DNA of 64,000 nt from Bin55 sp028819195. GTDB lineage: Bacteria > Pseudomonadota > Gammaproteobacteria > Pseudomonadales > Azotimanducaceae. The position numbers and the translations under genes were made by a program. Location: assembly GCA_028819195.1 (NCBI GenBank), contig JAPPMF010000007.1, positions 81,337 through 145,336 of the forward strand, written 5' to 3'. Shown piece by piece: positions 16,707 through 26,736 of this stretch. The notes under the pieces were generated by a model. The model ran no database searches. It was not told the DNA's origin and saw only the letters and a program-made list of their open reading frames with translations. Every line of letters begins with the position of its first letter. The first letter of the stretch is position 1.

Positions 16707-17993
16707 TCAAGTTGTCGCCGAGAGTGGTTCAATCTCAATTCGCGCATCTCGACTTGGACCCGTCGAAATACTCGCGATGGGAATTTCTATTAGTTGTTCA
16801 AGTTTATCAACGAACGCTTGAGCATTCGATGGTAGTTTGTCAAGTGTATCAATATTCGAGGTGTCTACCATCCATCCTGTAAGTTCTTCGTATTCGGGTT
16901 CGAAATGTTCCCAGCGATCAGCACTTACGGTACTTGTTGTCTCGTTGCATCCCACACAAATTTTTACAGTTTTGAATTGATCTAAGACATCGAGTTTAGT
17001 TAAATATAGTCGCGTTACACTGTTTAATTTGATCGCTCGTCGTAATGCAACGACATCGAGCCATCCACAGCGTCGTGGACGTCCCGTCGTCGACCCAAAT
17101 TCGTTTCCACGACTGGCTAGTTTTGTTCCAGTTTCATCGTTTAGTTCAGTGGGAAAGGGTCCGGACCCCACGCGAGTCGTATACGCTTTCGCCACCCCGT
17201 AGACTTCATTAATGTCTAGAGGACCTAAGCCGGTACCGGTAGTAACAGCCCCAGCTAATGTATTGGACGAAGTCACAAACGGATAAGTGCCCACATCGAT
17301 ATCAAGTAACGAACCCTGGGCACCTTCGAACAACATACGGACATCGGAGCGTTGATTTTGATCATGTAAATAGGCCACTGTATCGCTGATGATCGGTTGG
17401 ATGAACTCCGTAAATTCGCGCAACTGTTCCTTGATTATGTAGGGGTCGACCGGTTTGGTGTTATAGTAGTTTTCCAACCAAAAGTTGTGATAATCGTAAA
17501 TTTCATCGATTCTCGCATTGCAATAATCGGGTTCAACGATCTCGTGTAATTTCAGCCCGCGGCGCGCGACTTTATCTTCGTACGCAGGTCCAATTCCGCG
17601 CCCAGTGGTACCGATTTTCTTCTTGCCTAAGCTGTTTTCTCGAGCTTGATCTAACGCGATGTGACAGGGCAGTATTAGCGAACAATCCATACTGACTAGT
17701 AAACGTGAAAACACCTCAATACCATTTTGTTCTAACGAAAAAATTTCATTCACTAGGTCCTTGGGTGACAGAACCACCCCATGTGCAATGACATTGGTAA
17801 CGTCATCTCGCAAGATACCTGAGGGAAGGAGATGGAGAACCGTCTTTTGACCATTAACAGTGAGTGTGTGACCGGCATTGTGTCCGCCTTGAAAACGAAC
17901 GACAATATTAAAACGGTCGGCTAATGAGTCGACAATCTTCCCTTTTCCCTCGTCGCCCCATTGCAAACCGACGACGACAGTGTTATGTGCCAT
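16707..17993 (-). CDS. purA: Adenylosuccinate synthetase
   Basis: PurA joins IMP and aspartate using GTP to make adenylosuccinate in AMP synthesis. The 428-residue protein (E. coli 432) has the GDEGKGK P-loop just after the start (residues 13-19), the AGHTLTVNG segment, the TGRGIGPAYEDK IMP-binding block and the GRPRRCGWLD motif. It follows hflC on the minus strand, as in the conserved hflX-hflK-hflC-purA cluster. Confidence 0.98.
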   Translation of the reverse strand: MAHNTVVVGLQWGDEGKGKIVDSLADRFNIVVRFQGGHNAGHTLTVNGQKTVLHLLPSGILRDDVTNVIAHGVVLSPKDLVNEIFSLEQNGIEVFSRLLVSMDCSLILPCHIALDQARENSLGKKKIGTTGRGIGPAYEDKVARRGLKLHEIVEPDYCNARIDEIYDYHNFWLENYYNTKPVDPYIIKEQLREFTEFIQPIISDTVAYLHDQNQRSDVRMLFEGAQGSLLDIDVGTYPFVTSSNTLAGAVTTGTGLGPLDINEVYGVAKAYTTRVGSGPFPTELNDETGTKLASRGNEFGSTTGRPRRCGWLDVVALRRAIKLNSVTRLYLTKLDVLDQFKTVKICVGCNETTSTVSADRWEHFEPEYEELTGWMVDTSNIDTLDKLPSNAQAFVDKLEQLIEIPIASISTGPSRDARIEIEPLSATT

Positions 17994-18115
17994 ATTTCGC
18001 CGCGAATTTCTACAGAAAAGTGGAACCGTAGTGCATCAACTGCGTCCGTGCGCACTCACTGTTAGGTATCCAATCGGATACCCTACAAACTAACAACGGG
18101 TTTAATTGACTGTCG

Positions 18116-18991
18116 TCAATCCCCCGAACCGCTTTTTAGGTACTTGAAGAAGTCACTTGACGGATCGAGAATTAGGAGTGAGTTACCTTCCTGGAACACT
18201 GATACATACGCGTTGATACTTCGGTAAAACTCATAGAAATCAGGATCTTTACCGTAGGCTTCAGCATAAATTCGCGCCGATTCGGCATCGCCATCACCAC
18301 GAATCTGTTCAGCATCGCGAAACGCGTTTGCTTCAATTACAACCTTTTGCCGATCAGCATCAGCTTCGATCGCCAAACGTTGTTCGGTTCCATTAGCACG
18401 ATACTGATTAGCCTCGATTTGACGTTCAGATTTCATTCGTTCAAACACCGATTGTGAAACCTCGGTAGGTAGATCGATGCGTTTGACACGAACATCTATT
18501 ACAGTAATACCCGTCTCTTCGCGCATGACTTCATCTAAATTAGTCGTCAGTTCTAGCATCAATTGATCACGTTCACCCGACACGACTTCGTGCATGTCTC
18601 GCCGACCAATTTGATTCCGCAAACCTTCGTTAACGCGTTCTTCAAGAATCTGATTAGCATTCGCTTCAATCCCAGAAGTATTCTTGTAATACATGGTCGT
18701 ATCGTGTATTCGCCACTTGACAAATGAATCGACGATGAGAGGCTTCTTTTCACTTGTGTAAAAACGTTCTGGAACTGTGTCGAGCGTAAGAATACGACCG
18801 TCGAAGTATTTGATCTCATCGGCAAATGGGATTTTGAGGTGGAAGCCGACTAATTCCTCAGCTGTGGGTACGGCTTCACCAAATCTGAGGACGATCGCGC
18901 GTTGGCGCTCATCGACGATGAAGAAGGAGTTTAGTGCCAGTGCCACAGCAAGGACTAGTACGACACCGATTACGATTGTTCTAACTTTCAT
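18116..18991 (-). CDS. hflC: HflC, SPFH-domain regulator of FtsH
   Basis: HflC and HflK form a large membrane complex around the FtsH protease and modulate its action. The 291-residue protein has one N-terminal transmembrane helix (about residues 5-24) and an SPFH/prohibitin domain with long coiled-coil C-terminal part (RQIEANQYRANGTEQRLAI and after). Typical family features include VDERQRAIVLRFGE near 27-40. The gene follows hflK by 18 bases. Confidence 0.96.
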   Translation of the reverse strand: MKVRTIVIGVVLVLAVALALNSFFIVDERQRAIVLRFGEAVPTAEELVGFHLKIPFADEIKYFDGRILTLDTVPERFYTSEKKPLIVDSFVKWRIHDTTMYYKNTSGIEANANQILEERVNEGLRNQIGRRDMHEVVSGERDQLMLELTTNLDEVMREETGITVIDVRVKRIDLPTEVSQSVFERMKSERQIEANQYRANGTEQRLAIEADADRQKVVIEANAFRDAEQIRGDGDAESARIYAEAYGKDPDFYEFYRSINAYVSVFQEGNSLLILDPSSDFFKYLKSGSGD

Positions 18992-19009
18992 ATATAGTTC
19001 TCCTGTAGC

Positions 19010-20122
19010 TTAGTTGTTCGGATTAAGGGTACGTAACAGGGTATCGCTTGCCGCTGCATCGGTCGCAGAAACGTTACGTTGTAGTTGATCGAGAGGTAAA
19101 AGTAAAACATTATTACCTCCTTGAACGTCGACCATCACTTTCGAACTCGAGGTTAGAACACTCTCTATTGCTGTAATGTACAGGCGATCGCGGGTTACAT
19201 CGGGTGCGACCTGATATTCTTCGAGAAGTTTAATGAATCGATCAGCTTCACCGATGGCGCGGGCGATAACTCGATCGCGATAAGCGTTAGCTTCTTCGAT
19301 TTGTCGTTGTGCATTTCCTCTCGCCTCAGGGATAACCTTCGCTGCATAAGCATCAGCCTCGTTCACCTCACGGACTTGATCTTCTTTGGCTTTTTGGACG
19401 TCGTCAAACGCGTCCTGCACCGCCGAAGGTGGTCCAACACTGTCGATATTGACTTTACTGACGCGAATTCCAGTCTTGTATTCATTGACATACTGTTGAA
19501 TTCGCGACATCACTTCGTCGCCCAGGACTTCACGTCCTTCAGTAATCAGACCGTCCATTTGTGAACTTCCGACGACATGTCGTAATGCACTTTCGGTTGC
19601 ATGTTCAAGACTCTTGACTGGATCGCGGATTTGGATAACGTAATCTTTGGCATTCGCGACACGGTACTGAACTACTAAATCCACTGCAATGATATTTTCG
19701 TCTTCGGTCAGCATCATGGCCGAATGCGGAAGTGAATTGACCTTGGTAACGTTGACCGGCTCGACGACGTCGATAATCGGTGGGTTCCAGTTTAAACCAG
19801 GATCCTTGAGTGCTTCTTGGGCTTTACCAAGCCGAAGGACGACGGCTTGTTCCTGTTCGTCAAGTGTATAAATACCAAACGCTGCCCATATACCTACTAC
19901 GACTAAGGCTACGATTACAAACAGCCAGGGGGATAAAGTAAATTTTTTACCACTACCGCTGTCTGAAGAACCGGAGTCTCCGCCCCCTCCACCAGAGAAC
20001 ATGTTTTTGAATTGACTCTGTAGCTTTCGGAAAGCTTGGTCGAGATCGGGAGGTCCTTGTTGACCTCCTTTCTCCGCCCAAGGGTCTTGCTTTTTGTTGT
20101 CGTTGTTGTCGCTCCACGCCAT
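19010..20122 (-). CDS. hflK: HflK, SPFH-domain regulator of FtsH
   Basis: Partner of HflC in the FtsH-associated complex. The 370-residue protein has the typical glycine-rich cytoplasmic N terminus (PWAEKGGQQGPPDLDQ, then a poly-Gly patch near residues 44-48), one membrane helix at about 66-84, the SPFH domain beginning with YTLDEQEQAVVLRLG, and a helical C-terminal part. The family length is 380-420, so it is slightly short. It lies 63 bases downstream of hflX. Confidence 0.96.
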   Translation of the reverse strand: MAWSDNNDNKKQDPWAEKGGQQGPPDLDQAFRKLQSQFKNMFSGGGGGDSGSSDSGSGKKFTLSPWLFVIVALVVVGIWAAFGIYTLDEQEQAVVLRLGKAQEALKDPGLNWNPPIIDVVEPVNVTKVNSLPHSAMMLTEDENIIAVDLVVQYRVANAKDYVIQIRDPVKSLEHATESALRHVVGSSQMDGLITEGREVLGDEVMSRIQQYVNEYKTGIRVSKVNIDSVGPPSAVQDAFDDVQKAKEDQVREVNEADAYAAKVIPEARGNAQRQIEEANAYRDRVIARAIGEADRFIKLLEEYQVAPDVTRDRLYITAIESVLTSSSKVMVDVQGGNNVLLLPLDQLQRNVSATDAAASDTLLRTLNPNN

Positions 20123-20185
20123 ATGGTTTACCTACGTGATGTCGTCAAAAAAATGAAATTTCCTAACGTATTTTAGATTTTGCGA

Positions 20186-21445
20186 TTAACCCTGTAGAAA
20201 CAGCCCGTATTTTTCGGAAATATCAGCAGCTTGTTTGGGGGCTAGATTAAGTTGCATTGTAATCCCGCCATCTTCCTGAAATGACTCTTTCTTGACCGCA
20301 TGCATGGAGTAGAGGATAGATCGAATTCGGCCGTCTTGTGGTTGGAGTTCAACGGTGTATGGTCGAGGAATTCCTTGGATTCTTTTGAGTATTACCCTTT
20401 TTAAGGTGTCGAGACCGGTTCCGTGCACGGCACTGACAGAGATTCCGTCTTTCGGATAGTTCTCCGTGGACGATAACGTGTCAACTTTGTTGAAGACGGT
20501 AATGATGGGAGTATCTTCGACGCCGATTTCCTTGAGAGTATCGCCGACGGAGTGAATGGTTTCAATTCGGTCGGGTTGCGAGACGTCAATCACGTGGACG
20601 AGAAGATCCGCGAGTGTCACTTCTTCAAGGGTCGATCGGAACGCGGCTACGAGTTCGAGGGGTAAATCTCTAATGAATCCGACTGTATCGGTCAAGAGAA
20701 TATTGTCTGATGTGGGCAAGTCCAGTTTTCGAACTGTAGCATCCAAAGTTGCAAACAAACGATTGTCGGTGTAAACCTTGGATTTTGTTAGCGCGTTGAA
20801 CAAAGTAGATTTCCCTGCATTCGTATAGCCAACCAAGGCGACGGTTGGGACCTTATTCCGTTGCCGCTGTTGCCGTTGAACGGTTCGTTGTTCTTGCACT
20901 TTTTTGATGCGTTCTTTAGTGATGCGAATGCGTTTTTGGATGAGGGTTCGGTCGATCGCTAGTTGGGTTTCGCCTGCACCACGAAGACCGATACCACCTT
21001 TTTGTCGATCTAAGTGAGACCAGCCTTTGACCAAACGTGTTTGGGCATGGGACAGCGTGGCGAGTTCTACTTGTAACTTGCCTTCGCGTGTGTGAGCACG
21101 CGATTCGAACAATTGTAAGATTAACTCTGTTCTGGTCATGACTCGAACTTTTAGTGCTTTTTCGAGATTCCGTTGCTGGGACGCCGAAAGTTCGTAATCG
21201 AGAATGAGAAGTTCGATTTTGTGGTCTATTAACCGTTCAGTGAGTTCACTAACTTTACCAGTACCAATACAGGTTGACGTATTGATCTGTGCTTGACGAT
21301 AGTTTTGGTGCAGTTCGACGATTAAGCCAGCTGAAGCCGATAGTTCATATAGTTCGACGACTTCAGATTCATCTGCAGGGTATTTTCCAATTCGTATCAA
21401 GACAAGCGCAGTTCGTGTTCCGGGTTCAGGTCGATCGAAAAACAT
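20186..21445 (-). CDS. hflX: Ribosome-associated GTPase HflX
   Basis: HflX is a GTPase (and in some species helicase-like factor) that splits stalled 70S ribosomes. In its 419 residues it has the HflX N-terminal domain, the GAGETQLA element at 156-163 (normally G-R-G-E-T-Q-L-E), a coiled-coil linker rich in Arg/Gln, and the G domain with G1 GYTNAGKS at 206-213, DTVGFIRDLP and NKVD. It is the first visible gene of hflX-hflK-hflC. Upstream, where hfq would normally be, there is only a receptor fragment. Confidence 0.96.
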   Translation of the reverse strand: MFFDRPEPGTRTALVLIRIGKYPADESEVVELYELSASAGLIVELHQNYRQAQINTSTCIGTGKVSELTERLIDHKIELLILDYELSASQQRNLEKALKVRVMTRTELILQLFESRAHTREGKLQVELATLSHAQTRLVKGWSHLDRQKGGIGLRGAGETQLAIDRTLIQKRIRITKERIKKVQEQRTVQRQQRQRNKVPTVALVGYTNAGKSTLFNALTKSKVYTDNRLFATLDATVRKLDLPTSDNILLTDTVGFIRDLPLELVAAFRSTLEEVTLADLLVHVIDVSQPDRIETIHSVGDTLKEIGVEDTPIITVFNKVDTLSSTENYPKDGISVSAVHGTGLDTLKRVILKRIQGIPRPYTVELQPQDGRIRSILYSMHAVKKESFQEDGGITMQLNLAPKQAADISEKYGLFLQG

Positions 21446-21651
21446 AGAGTACTTGTTTAGATTTTCTGGTGTTGCAATAAATATAGTGTAATAATATTAT
21501 GGCTAAGGAGGTGAATAGTCGTTTGTAGATAGCAAACATCTCGTCGTCTTGCATAGTCTTCAAGACTAATGTTTATTCGATGTTCGGTTATAGTGATTTT
21601 GCTAAGGAAACGTATGAGACCGGGACTGATTCTCCATTTTCCAAAAAATTC

Positions 21652-22527
21652 TTACTTCGAATAACTCAGTTTCAGGTAGAAGTATCGACCGACCGTATCA
21701 AACGTCCGAACGTCCGTATTGTCATTGAAACCATCGAGCGACAGCGGTGGTTCTTCATTCAGAACATTGTCAATCCCACCAGAGATGACCAGATTGTGCG
21801 CCGGCAACGACAACGTTCCGTAAAAATCGTGATATAACCGACTATCCACCGTTCTCTCTAACGTCGCCCCCGTCGCAAAATCAGGAAAATTCTCTTTGGC
21901 CTCGCCGATGAACCGAAGTTGATACCCCAGTACCCAATTGCCCTCAGTAAGCACCACATCCGTGCTACTGCGATATTCCGTGAAATAACCATGTTGGTCA
22001 TCGATAAATCGACCGGTGTGATCTAACTTGGTGCCATCTGCTTGGGTAACCACATACTCACCTAACAGCGAGGCTTCATACCGGAGGCTAACATCACCAA
22101 AGAATGTTGAGCCTAAATCCCAGTACACCCCAATATCCCAGCCATTCGTATCGACCCCACCGACATTGGTAACGGTATTGATCACATTAATGGCGTTCCC
22201 GGCATTGGGACCACTCGTGATCCGTTCAATGAGATGGCAGAATTCGCCCTTCTCGGCACACTGACCTAAGATGAAACTCGCTCCTAAGGTCGATAAAGCA
22301 TCGGTGAGACTCACCTTGAAATAATCAACGGTGATAGCTAAATCAGCAAGGTTAGCGAAAACGTGAACTTTTGAGCTAGCTTCATCGATTCTCCTTCGTG
22401 TGAAACTAAATAAACAAAAAACTTTGGTTAAGTTCGTACTTGGGATTTTATCCGTTTTGTAATCAAATTCGATTTCATAGAATTTCTTAGAACAAACACA
22501 AAAATTATCAAACAGACACTCAGTCAC
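21652..22527 (-). pseudogene. C-terminal fragment of a TonB-dependent outer-membrane receptor
   Basis: Residues from about 59 to 291 read as the last part of a TonB-dependent receptor beta barrel: the LAITVDYFKVSLTDAL strand pair, a cysteine pair in a loop (QCAEKGEFC), the DTNGWDIGVYW strand, and the C-terminal signature with IDNVLNEEPP and the terminal VGRYFYLKLSY strand. Plug, TonB box and most of the barrel are missing. The first ~58 residues are AT-rich and unlike the family, so homology begins abruptly near 22353. Codon choice (GGG, GTG, CGG) differs from the neighbours. It occupies the position between miaA and hflX where hfq is normally found. Treated as a non-functional remnant left by rearrangement. 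Confidence 0.75.
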
Positions 22528-22594
22528 TCACTAATCGAAGTTCTTCGCACGTGAGAGCTTTACGTGTTGTCCGACTAGAGAATTTTTTTAATAG

Positions 22595-23557
22595 TCACAG
22601 CCCTAAGTCGCAAAATATTTGTTCGAGACATTCGTAACCTGTCTGATCGCTGATTGAGGTGTAACTCTCAACTTTTCTCCAACTTCGCATCCACGTAAGT
22701 TGCCGCCGCGCCAATTGTCGAGTCGCGGCTAAGATTTCTTCACGAGTTTCATTATCGTATGGGCGGTCTGGTTGCGTTTTCAATGACCGCCACAACTGCG
22801 AATACCCCACGGCTTTCATTGAAGTACATTCAGCGTTTAAGTTTGGTCGTTTCTGTAGTTCTTGAACCTCATCCACAAATCCATTGTCAATCATCTCATC
22901 CAGCCGTGTTTCGATACGAGCATGTAAGGTAGCGCGTTCGAGTTGGTCTAATCCAAATTCAACATATCGACTCTTATGTCTTACTTGTACTGGCTGACTC
23001 GGTTGATTCTCTATCCAGTGGGATAAACTCTGACCCGAGATTGCATGTACCTCTAGCGCACGTTCAATTCTGGAGTAATTATTCGGGTGAATACGTTCAC
23101 TCGTTACAGGGTCGATCTCGCGAAGTCTTGCGTGCAACACTGGAGAACCCAATCGTTCCTTTTCTTGACGCAACTTTTTCCGAAACTCTTCATCTCGTGA
23201 CGGTAACAAGGTTAACCCCTCTCGAAATGCTTTGAAGTAAAGCATCGTGCCCCCAACAAGTAACGGAGTTTTTCCTTGTTGTAAAGCTATTTGAATCTCA
23301 GCATCGGCAAGATCAACAAACTCACTCGCTGTAAAAGATTCTTCTGGCTCGAGAATGTCTACTAAGGCGTGTGGGTACTGGGCTCGTACCGCGCGCGAGG
23401 GTTTTGAAGTTCCAATATCCATCCTGCGATAGATGCACACCGAATCAACACTGATTAGTGATAATGGGAATCGAGAAGCTAAACGAATGGCAAGATCAGT
23501 CTTTCCACTCGCGGTCGGACCGATTAAAGCTAAGATACAAGGTTGCTGAGTAGACAA
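22595..23557 (-). CDS. miaA: tRNA dimethylallyltransferase MiaA
   Basis: MiaA adds the isopentenyl group to A37 of tRNAs reading UNN codons. The 320-residue protein has the P-loop GPTASGKT at residues 13-20, the SVDSVCIYRRMDIGTSKP block (usual form D-S-x-Q-x-Y-R-x-M-D-I-G-T), GGTMLYFKA, and the C-terminal zone with RQLARRQLTWMR. The length is normal. It lies 27 bases downstream of mutL on the same strand. Confidence 0.97.
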   Translation of the reverse strand: MSTQQPCILALIGPTASGKTDLAIRLASRFPLSLISVDSVCIYRRMDIGTSKPSRAVRAQYPHALVDILEPEESFTASEFVDLADAEIQIALQQGKTPLLVGGTMLYFKAFREGLTLLPSRDEEFRKKLRQEKERLGSPVLHARLREIDPVTSERIHPNNYSRIERALEVHAISGQSLSHWIENQPSQPVQVRHKSRYVEFGLDQLERATLHARIETRLDEMIDNGFVDEVQELQKRPNLNAECTSMKAVGYSQLWRSLKTQPDRPYDNETREEILAATRQLARRQLTWMRSWRKVESYTSISDQTGYECLEQIFCDLGL

Positions 23558-23584
23558 TACGGCAAATGGAGACAGATAACAGCG

Positions 23585-25351
23585 TTAACGTCCCCGCAAA
23601 AACTCATTATCCAGGTACTTCATCGTTTGAATTCGATAGGTCGGACGACCATGATTGCACTGACCGGCATTCTCTGTCTTTTCCATATCGCGCAGCAACG
23701 CGTTCATTTCCAAAGTCGTGAGTTTTCGGTTAAAGCGAATAGCGTCGTGGCACGCCATTGACGCCAGAATTTCGTTCTCGCGTTCTATGATTGATCGAGT
23801 GGTACCGTATTCTCTAATCTCATCGAGTAAATCGAGGATTAATCGTTCCATATCGGAGTGTCGGAGAATCGCGGGAACTTCTTTGACGACTAAACGGTTA
23901 TTTCCAGAGAGGTCAAACAATAGCCCGAGTTTTGAGAACATTTCTTCGTTGTCACGAATAGTTTCGGCATCAAGCGACGATAAATCTAGTTCTAGCGGAA
24001 TTAACAGTCGTTGCGACGTTAGTCCACGCGCATCACGATCTTTTTTCATCTTTTCGTAAACAACACGTTCGTGCGCGGCATGCATATCAACTATTACTAG
24101 GCCTTCGGCATTCTCAGCCAAGATATACGCCCCCCCTAATTGCGCTAAGGCAAAACCGAGTGGTGGAATGTCGTGCTCCTCGACGACTTCAGTCTTTGAT
24201 GTACCGGTTGTTTTGGTAGATCTTCGACCGAGGTGTTGATTCTGTCCGGGTTCAAAGTTCAACGTAGATTGAACATACCGGGTTATATTTTCCCCGGTGG
24301 GATCGGTTGCATCGGGGTCTTGTCGATCAATCTTAAAGTACGTCGGTCGATCCGTACCGACGTTTTTCAGTTCGTGATACAAACCTGACATAATGAAATC
24401 ATGCACGGTTCTAGCTTCGCGAAAACGTACTTCTTTCTTCGTTGGATGAACATTGACGTCTACACTTTCTGGATCCATGTTTAAATTGAGTACAAACACT
24501 GGATGTCGCCCGTGAAACATGACGTCTTCATACCCTTTTTTCACCGCATGTGCGATTAGCCGATCATTGACTGCTCTACCGTTTACGAAGAAATATTGTC
24601 GGGTAGCTGAACTACGAGTATGGGTCGGTAAGCCGATGCGACCGGTGATTTTCATGTCATCTCTTGCAATATGAATCGAAACCGATTCATCCAAAAAAGA
24701 CAAGCCGAGTACCCGTGATATTCGTTCTTCGATTGAGTTTACGGCTAGCAGGTTTTCGACTACACGATCATTGTGTTCTAAAACGAACGCTATCTGAGGG
24801 TACATGATTGATAAAACCCGGACGGTGTTCGCGACGAGATTCATTTCGGTTCGTTCCTGCTTTAGGAACTTTCGACGTACGGGGGCGTTGTAAAAAAGAT
24901 CGGTTACTTCGACAGTCGTCCCCTGAGTACGCGCAGTTGGTCCGAAATCAACTTCGTCACTACCTTCTACTCGCAGATTCCAGGCAGAATCTGAGCCCAT
25001 CGTCCGGGAGACAATATTCAATTTAGATACGGCGGCTATACTTGCCAAAGCTTCACCGCGAAAACCCATAGTAGCGATAGCCGCTAGGTCTTTGAACGAT
25101 TCAATCTTGCTCGTAGCATGGCGTTCAGTAGCGAGTCTTAAGTCGTCTTTTTCTATCCCATCGCCATCGTCGGAGACGCTGATTCGGCGTAGACCGCCTT
25201 TTTCAACTTGTATTTGAATCTCACCGGCATTAGCATCAATACAGTTTTCGACTAATTCTTTGACAATAGAAGCCGGTCTCTCAATGACTTCGCCGGCCGC
25301 AATTTGATTGGCAACGTGATCATCGAGTCGCTGGATACGCGAACGTGGCAT
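23585..25351 (-). CDS. mutL: DNA mismatch repair protein MutL
   Basis: MutL couples mismatch recognition by MutS to downstream excision. In its 588 residues the N-terminal GHKL ATPase domain is complete (IAAGEVIERPASIVKELVEN, DDGDGI, MGFRGEAL). The C-terminal dimerisation domain carries DMHAAHERVVYE, which fits the endonuclease motif D-x-H-A-x2-E-x4-E, and near the end CNHGRPT, another element of nuclease-type MutL. This suggests a MutH-independent system. Its ATG shares one base with the amiC stop (25351). Confidence 0.96.
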   Translation of the reverse strand: MPRSRIQRLDDHVANQIAAGEVIERPASIVKELVENCIDANAGEIQIQVEKGGLRRISVSDDGDGIEKDDLRLATERHATSKIESFKDLAAIATMGFRGEALASIAAVSKLNIVSRTMGSDSAWNLRVEGSDEVDFGPTARTQGTTVEVTDLFYNAPVRRKFLKQERTEMNLVANTVRVLSIMYPQIAFVLEHNDRVVENLLAVNSIEERISRVLGLSFLDESVSIHIARDDMKITGRIGLPTHTRSSATRQYFFVNGRAVNDRLIAHAVKKGYEDVMFHGRHPVFVLNLNMDPESVDVNVHPTKKEVRFREARTVHDFIMSGLYHELKNVGTDRPTYFKIDRQDPDATDPTGENITRYVQSTLNFEPGQNQHLGRRSTKTTGTSKTEVVEEHDIPPLGFALAQLGGAYILAENAEGLVIVDMHAAHERVVYEKMKKDRDARGLTSQRLLIPLELDLSSLDAETIRDNEEMFSKLGLLFDLSGNNRLVVKEVPAILRHSDMERLILDLLDEIREYGTTRSIIERENEILASMACHDAIRFNRKLTTLEMNALLRDMEKTENAGQCNHGRPTYRIQTMKYLDNEFLRGR

Positions 25352-26736
25352 TAATTTGTTGTCATTTGAGACGGTATCTTGAGTAATTGTCCCGTGTAGA
25401 TATCTGAACCAGTTAAGTTGTTAGCGGCGCGCAGCATGGGCACGGTAACCCCATATTCATGCGCGATTTCAGATAGGGTATCTCCCGCTCTGACTGCGTA
25501 TTCAGCCACTGTTGTCTGCAATTCACATTCGATGGTTCCGTTACTCAAATCAGTATGCCAAGGAGGATTATCACAAAAGTATTTCAATATACCGTCGGCG
25601 ATCGCTTGCCCCACGCGTTGTCGATGCGAGGGATTTGCCAATAACTCCGCATCTTGCGGGTTGGATAAAAATCCGGTCTCAATCAACAAAGATGGTACAT
25701 GTGTAGATTTTAACACTACATACCTCGAATCAGTAACGCGAAAATCTCTTGAGTCGCGATTCAACGCCCGGGGATGTAGGCGAGAGACTAATGACAATTG
25801 GTGCAACACGGCTTTTCCAACATCGACAGAGTTTTCTAGGACGACATCTGAAGCTAGGTTATTCAAAAAACTGTAGAGTTCGGGATCTTCGAAACAACGG
25901 GAGTTGACCCAGGACGCGACTCCACCCGTCCATGCTGGACTGTTTTGGTTTTTGGCGAGCCAGTTATCTAATTCTCGCTGTGCGGCGGAAGAACCAAGTA
26001 CAAAGATGCTTGCACCTCTAGGTTTTGGATTGGTAAAGGAATCGGCATGAATAGAAACGAACAAATGCGCGCGTTCTCGGAGCGCGATGTCGCGTCGAGT
26101 TTCTAGAGGTACTTCATAGTCTGCATCTCGAGTCATAACGACTTTAAAACCAGATTGTGCTTCAATGATATCTCTAACGATGAACGAGATGGCAAGATTG
26201 ACAGTTTTTTCCATCAATTTATTCGAACCGAGGGCACCAGGGTCTTCGCCGCCGTGTCCAGGATCGATAACGACAACTACGTCGGAATGTGGTTCGGTGT
26301 TAGACGAGCATTCTTCCAACTCGAACGGCGCGGATAAGTCGACCACTAAGCGATGTCCGAAGGGTGGGTAGGGTTTCAGGCGAAAAATATGCGGCGAAAT
26401 TGGTTCGTGTAGGTCTAATACAATCCGATAACCATCTTCACCACGGGCAGCATGTCGAATATTCTTCAGTATTCGATTCGTGACTTTACCGAGTGACAAT
26501 TTTTTATTGAGTTTTGTATTCTTGAGATCGATGTACACCCGAGGTGGGTTATTCAAGATCCCGTACTTGTACTCGGCCTGAGACGAAAGATCGATAACAA
26601 CCCGAGTGTTATTCGGTCCTTCGTTCCACCGAACGTCTAGAATTTCATTCGCATAGGTACTCGCACCGATGCATAACAGAACCGCAGTTGCTAGGTAGCG
26701 AAGAAGTTTACTGAGAAAACGGTTGTAGTTCTCCAT
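25351..26736 (-). CDS. amiC: N-acetylmuramoyl-L-alanine amidase with AMIN and LysM domains
   Basis: The enzyme cleaves septal peptidoglycan in the periplasm during cell separation. The 461-residue protein has a signal peptide (about 1-29), an AMIN domain (about 30-125, septal targeting), an Amidase_3 zinc domain (about 150-385; DPGHGGEDPGALG with the metal His and Glu, later LLIETGFLSN) and a C-terminal LysM (about 410-457, VRAGDTLSEIAHEYGVTVPM). It corresponds to the amiB position of the E. coli cluster; which of AmiA/B/C it equals functionally cannot be told. The first nine codons overlap the end of tsaE by 29 bases, and no later start would keep the signal peptide. Confidence 0.94.
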   Translation of the reverse strand: MENYNRFLSKLLRYLATAVLLCIGASTYANEILDVRWNEGPNNTRVVIDLSSQAEYKYGILNNPPRVYIDLKNTKLNKKLSLGKVTNRILKNIRHAARGEDGYRIVLDLHEPISPHIFRLKPYPPFGHRLVVDLSAPFELEECSSNTEPHSDVVVVIDPGHGGEDPGALGSNKLMEKTVNLAISFIVRDIIEAQSGFKVVMTRDADYEVPLETRRDIALRERAHLFVSIHADSFTNPKPRGASIFVLGSSAAQRELDNWLAKNQNSPAWTGGVASWVNSRCFEDPELYSFLNNLASDVVLENSVDVGKAVLHQLSLVSRLHPRALNRDSRDFRVTDSRYVVLKSTHVPSLLIETGFLSNPQDAELLANPSHRQRVGQAIADGILKYFCDNPPWHTDLSNGTIECELQTTVAEYAVRAGDTLSEIAHEYGVTVPMLRAANNLTGSDIYTGQLLKIPSQMTTN

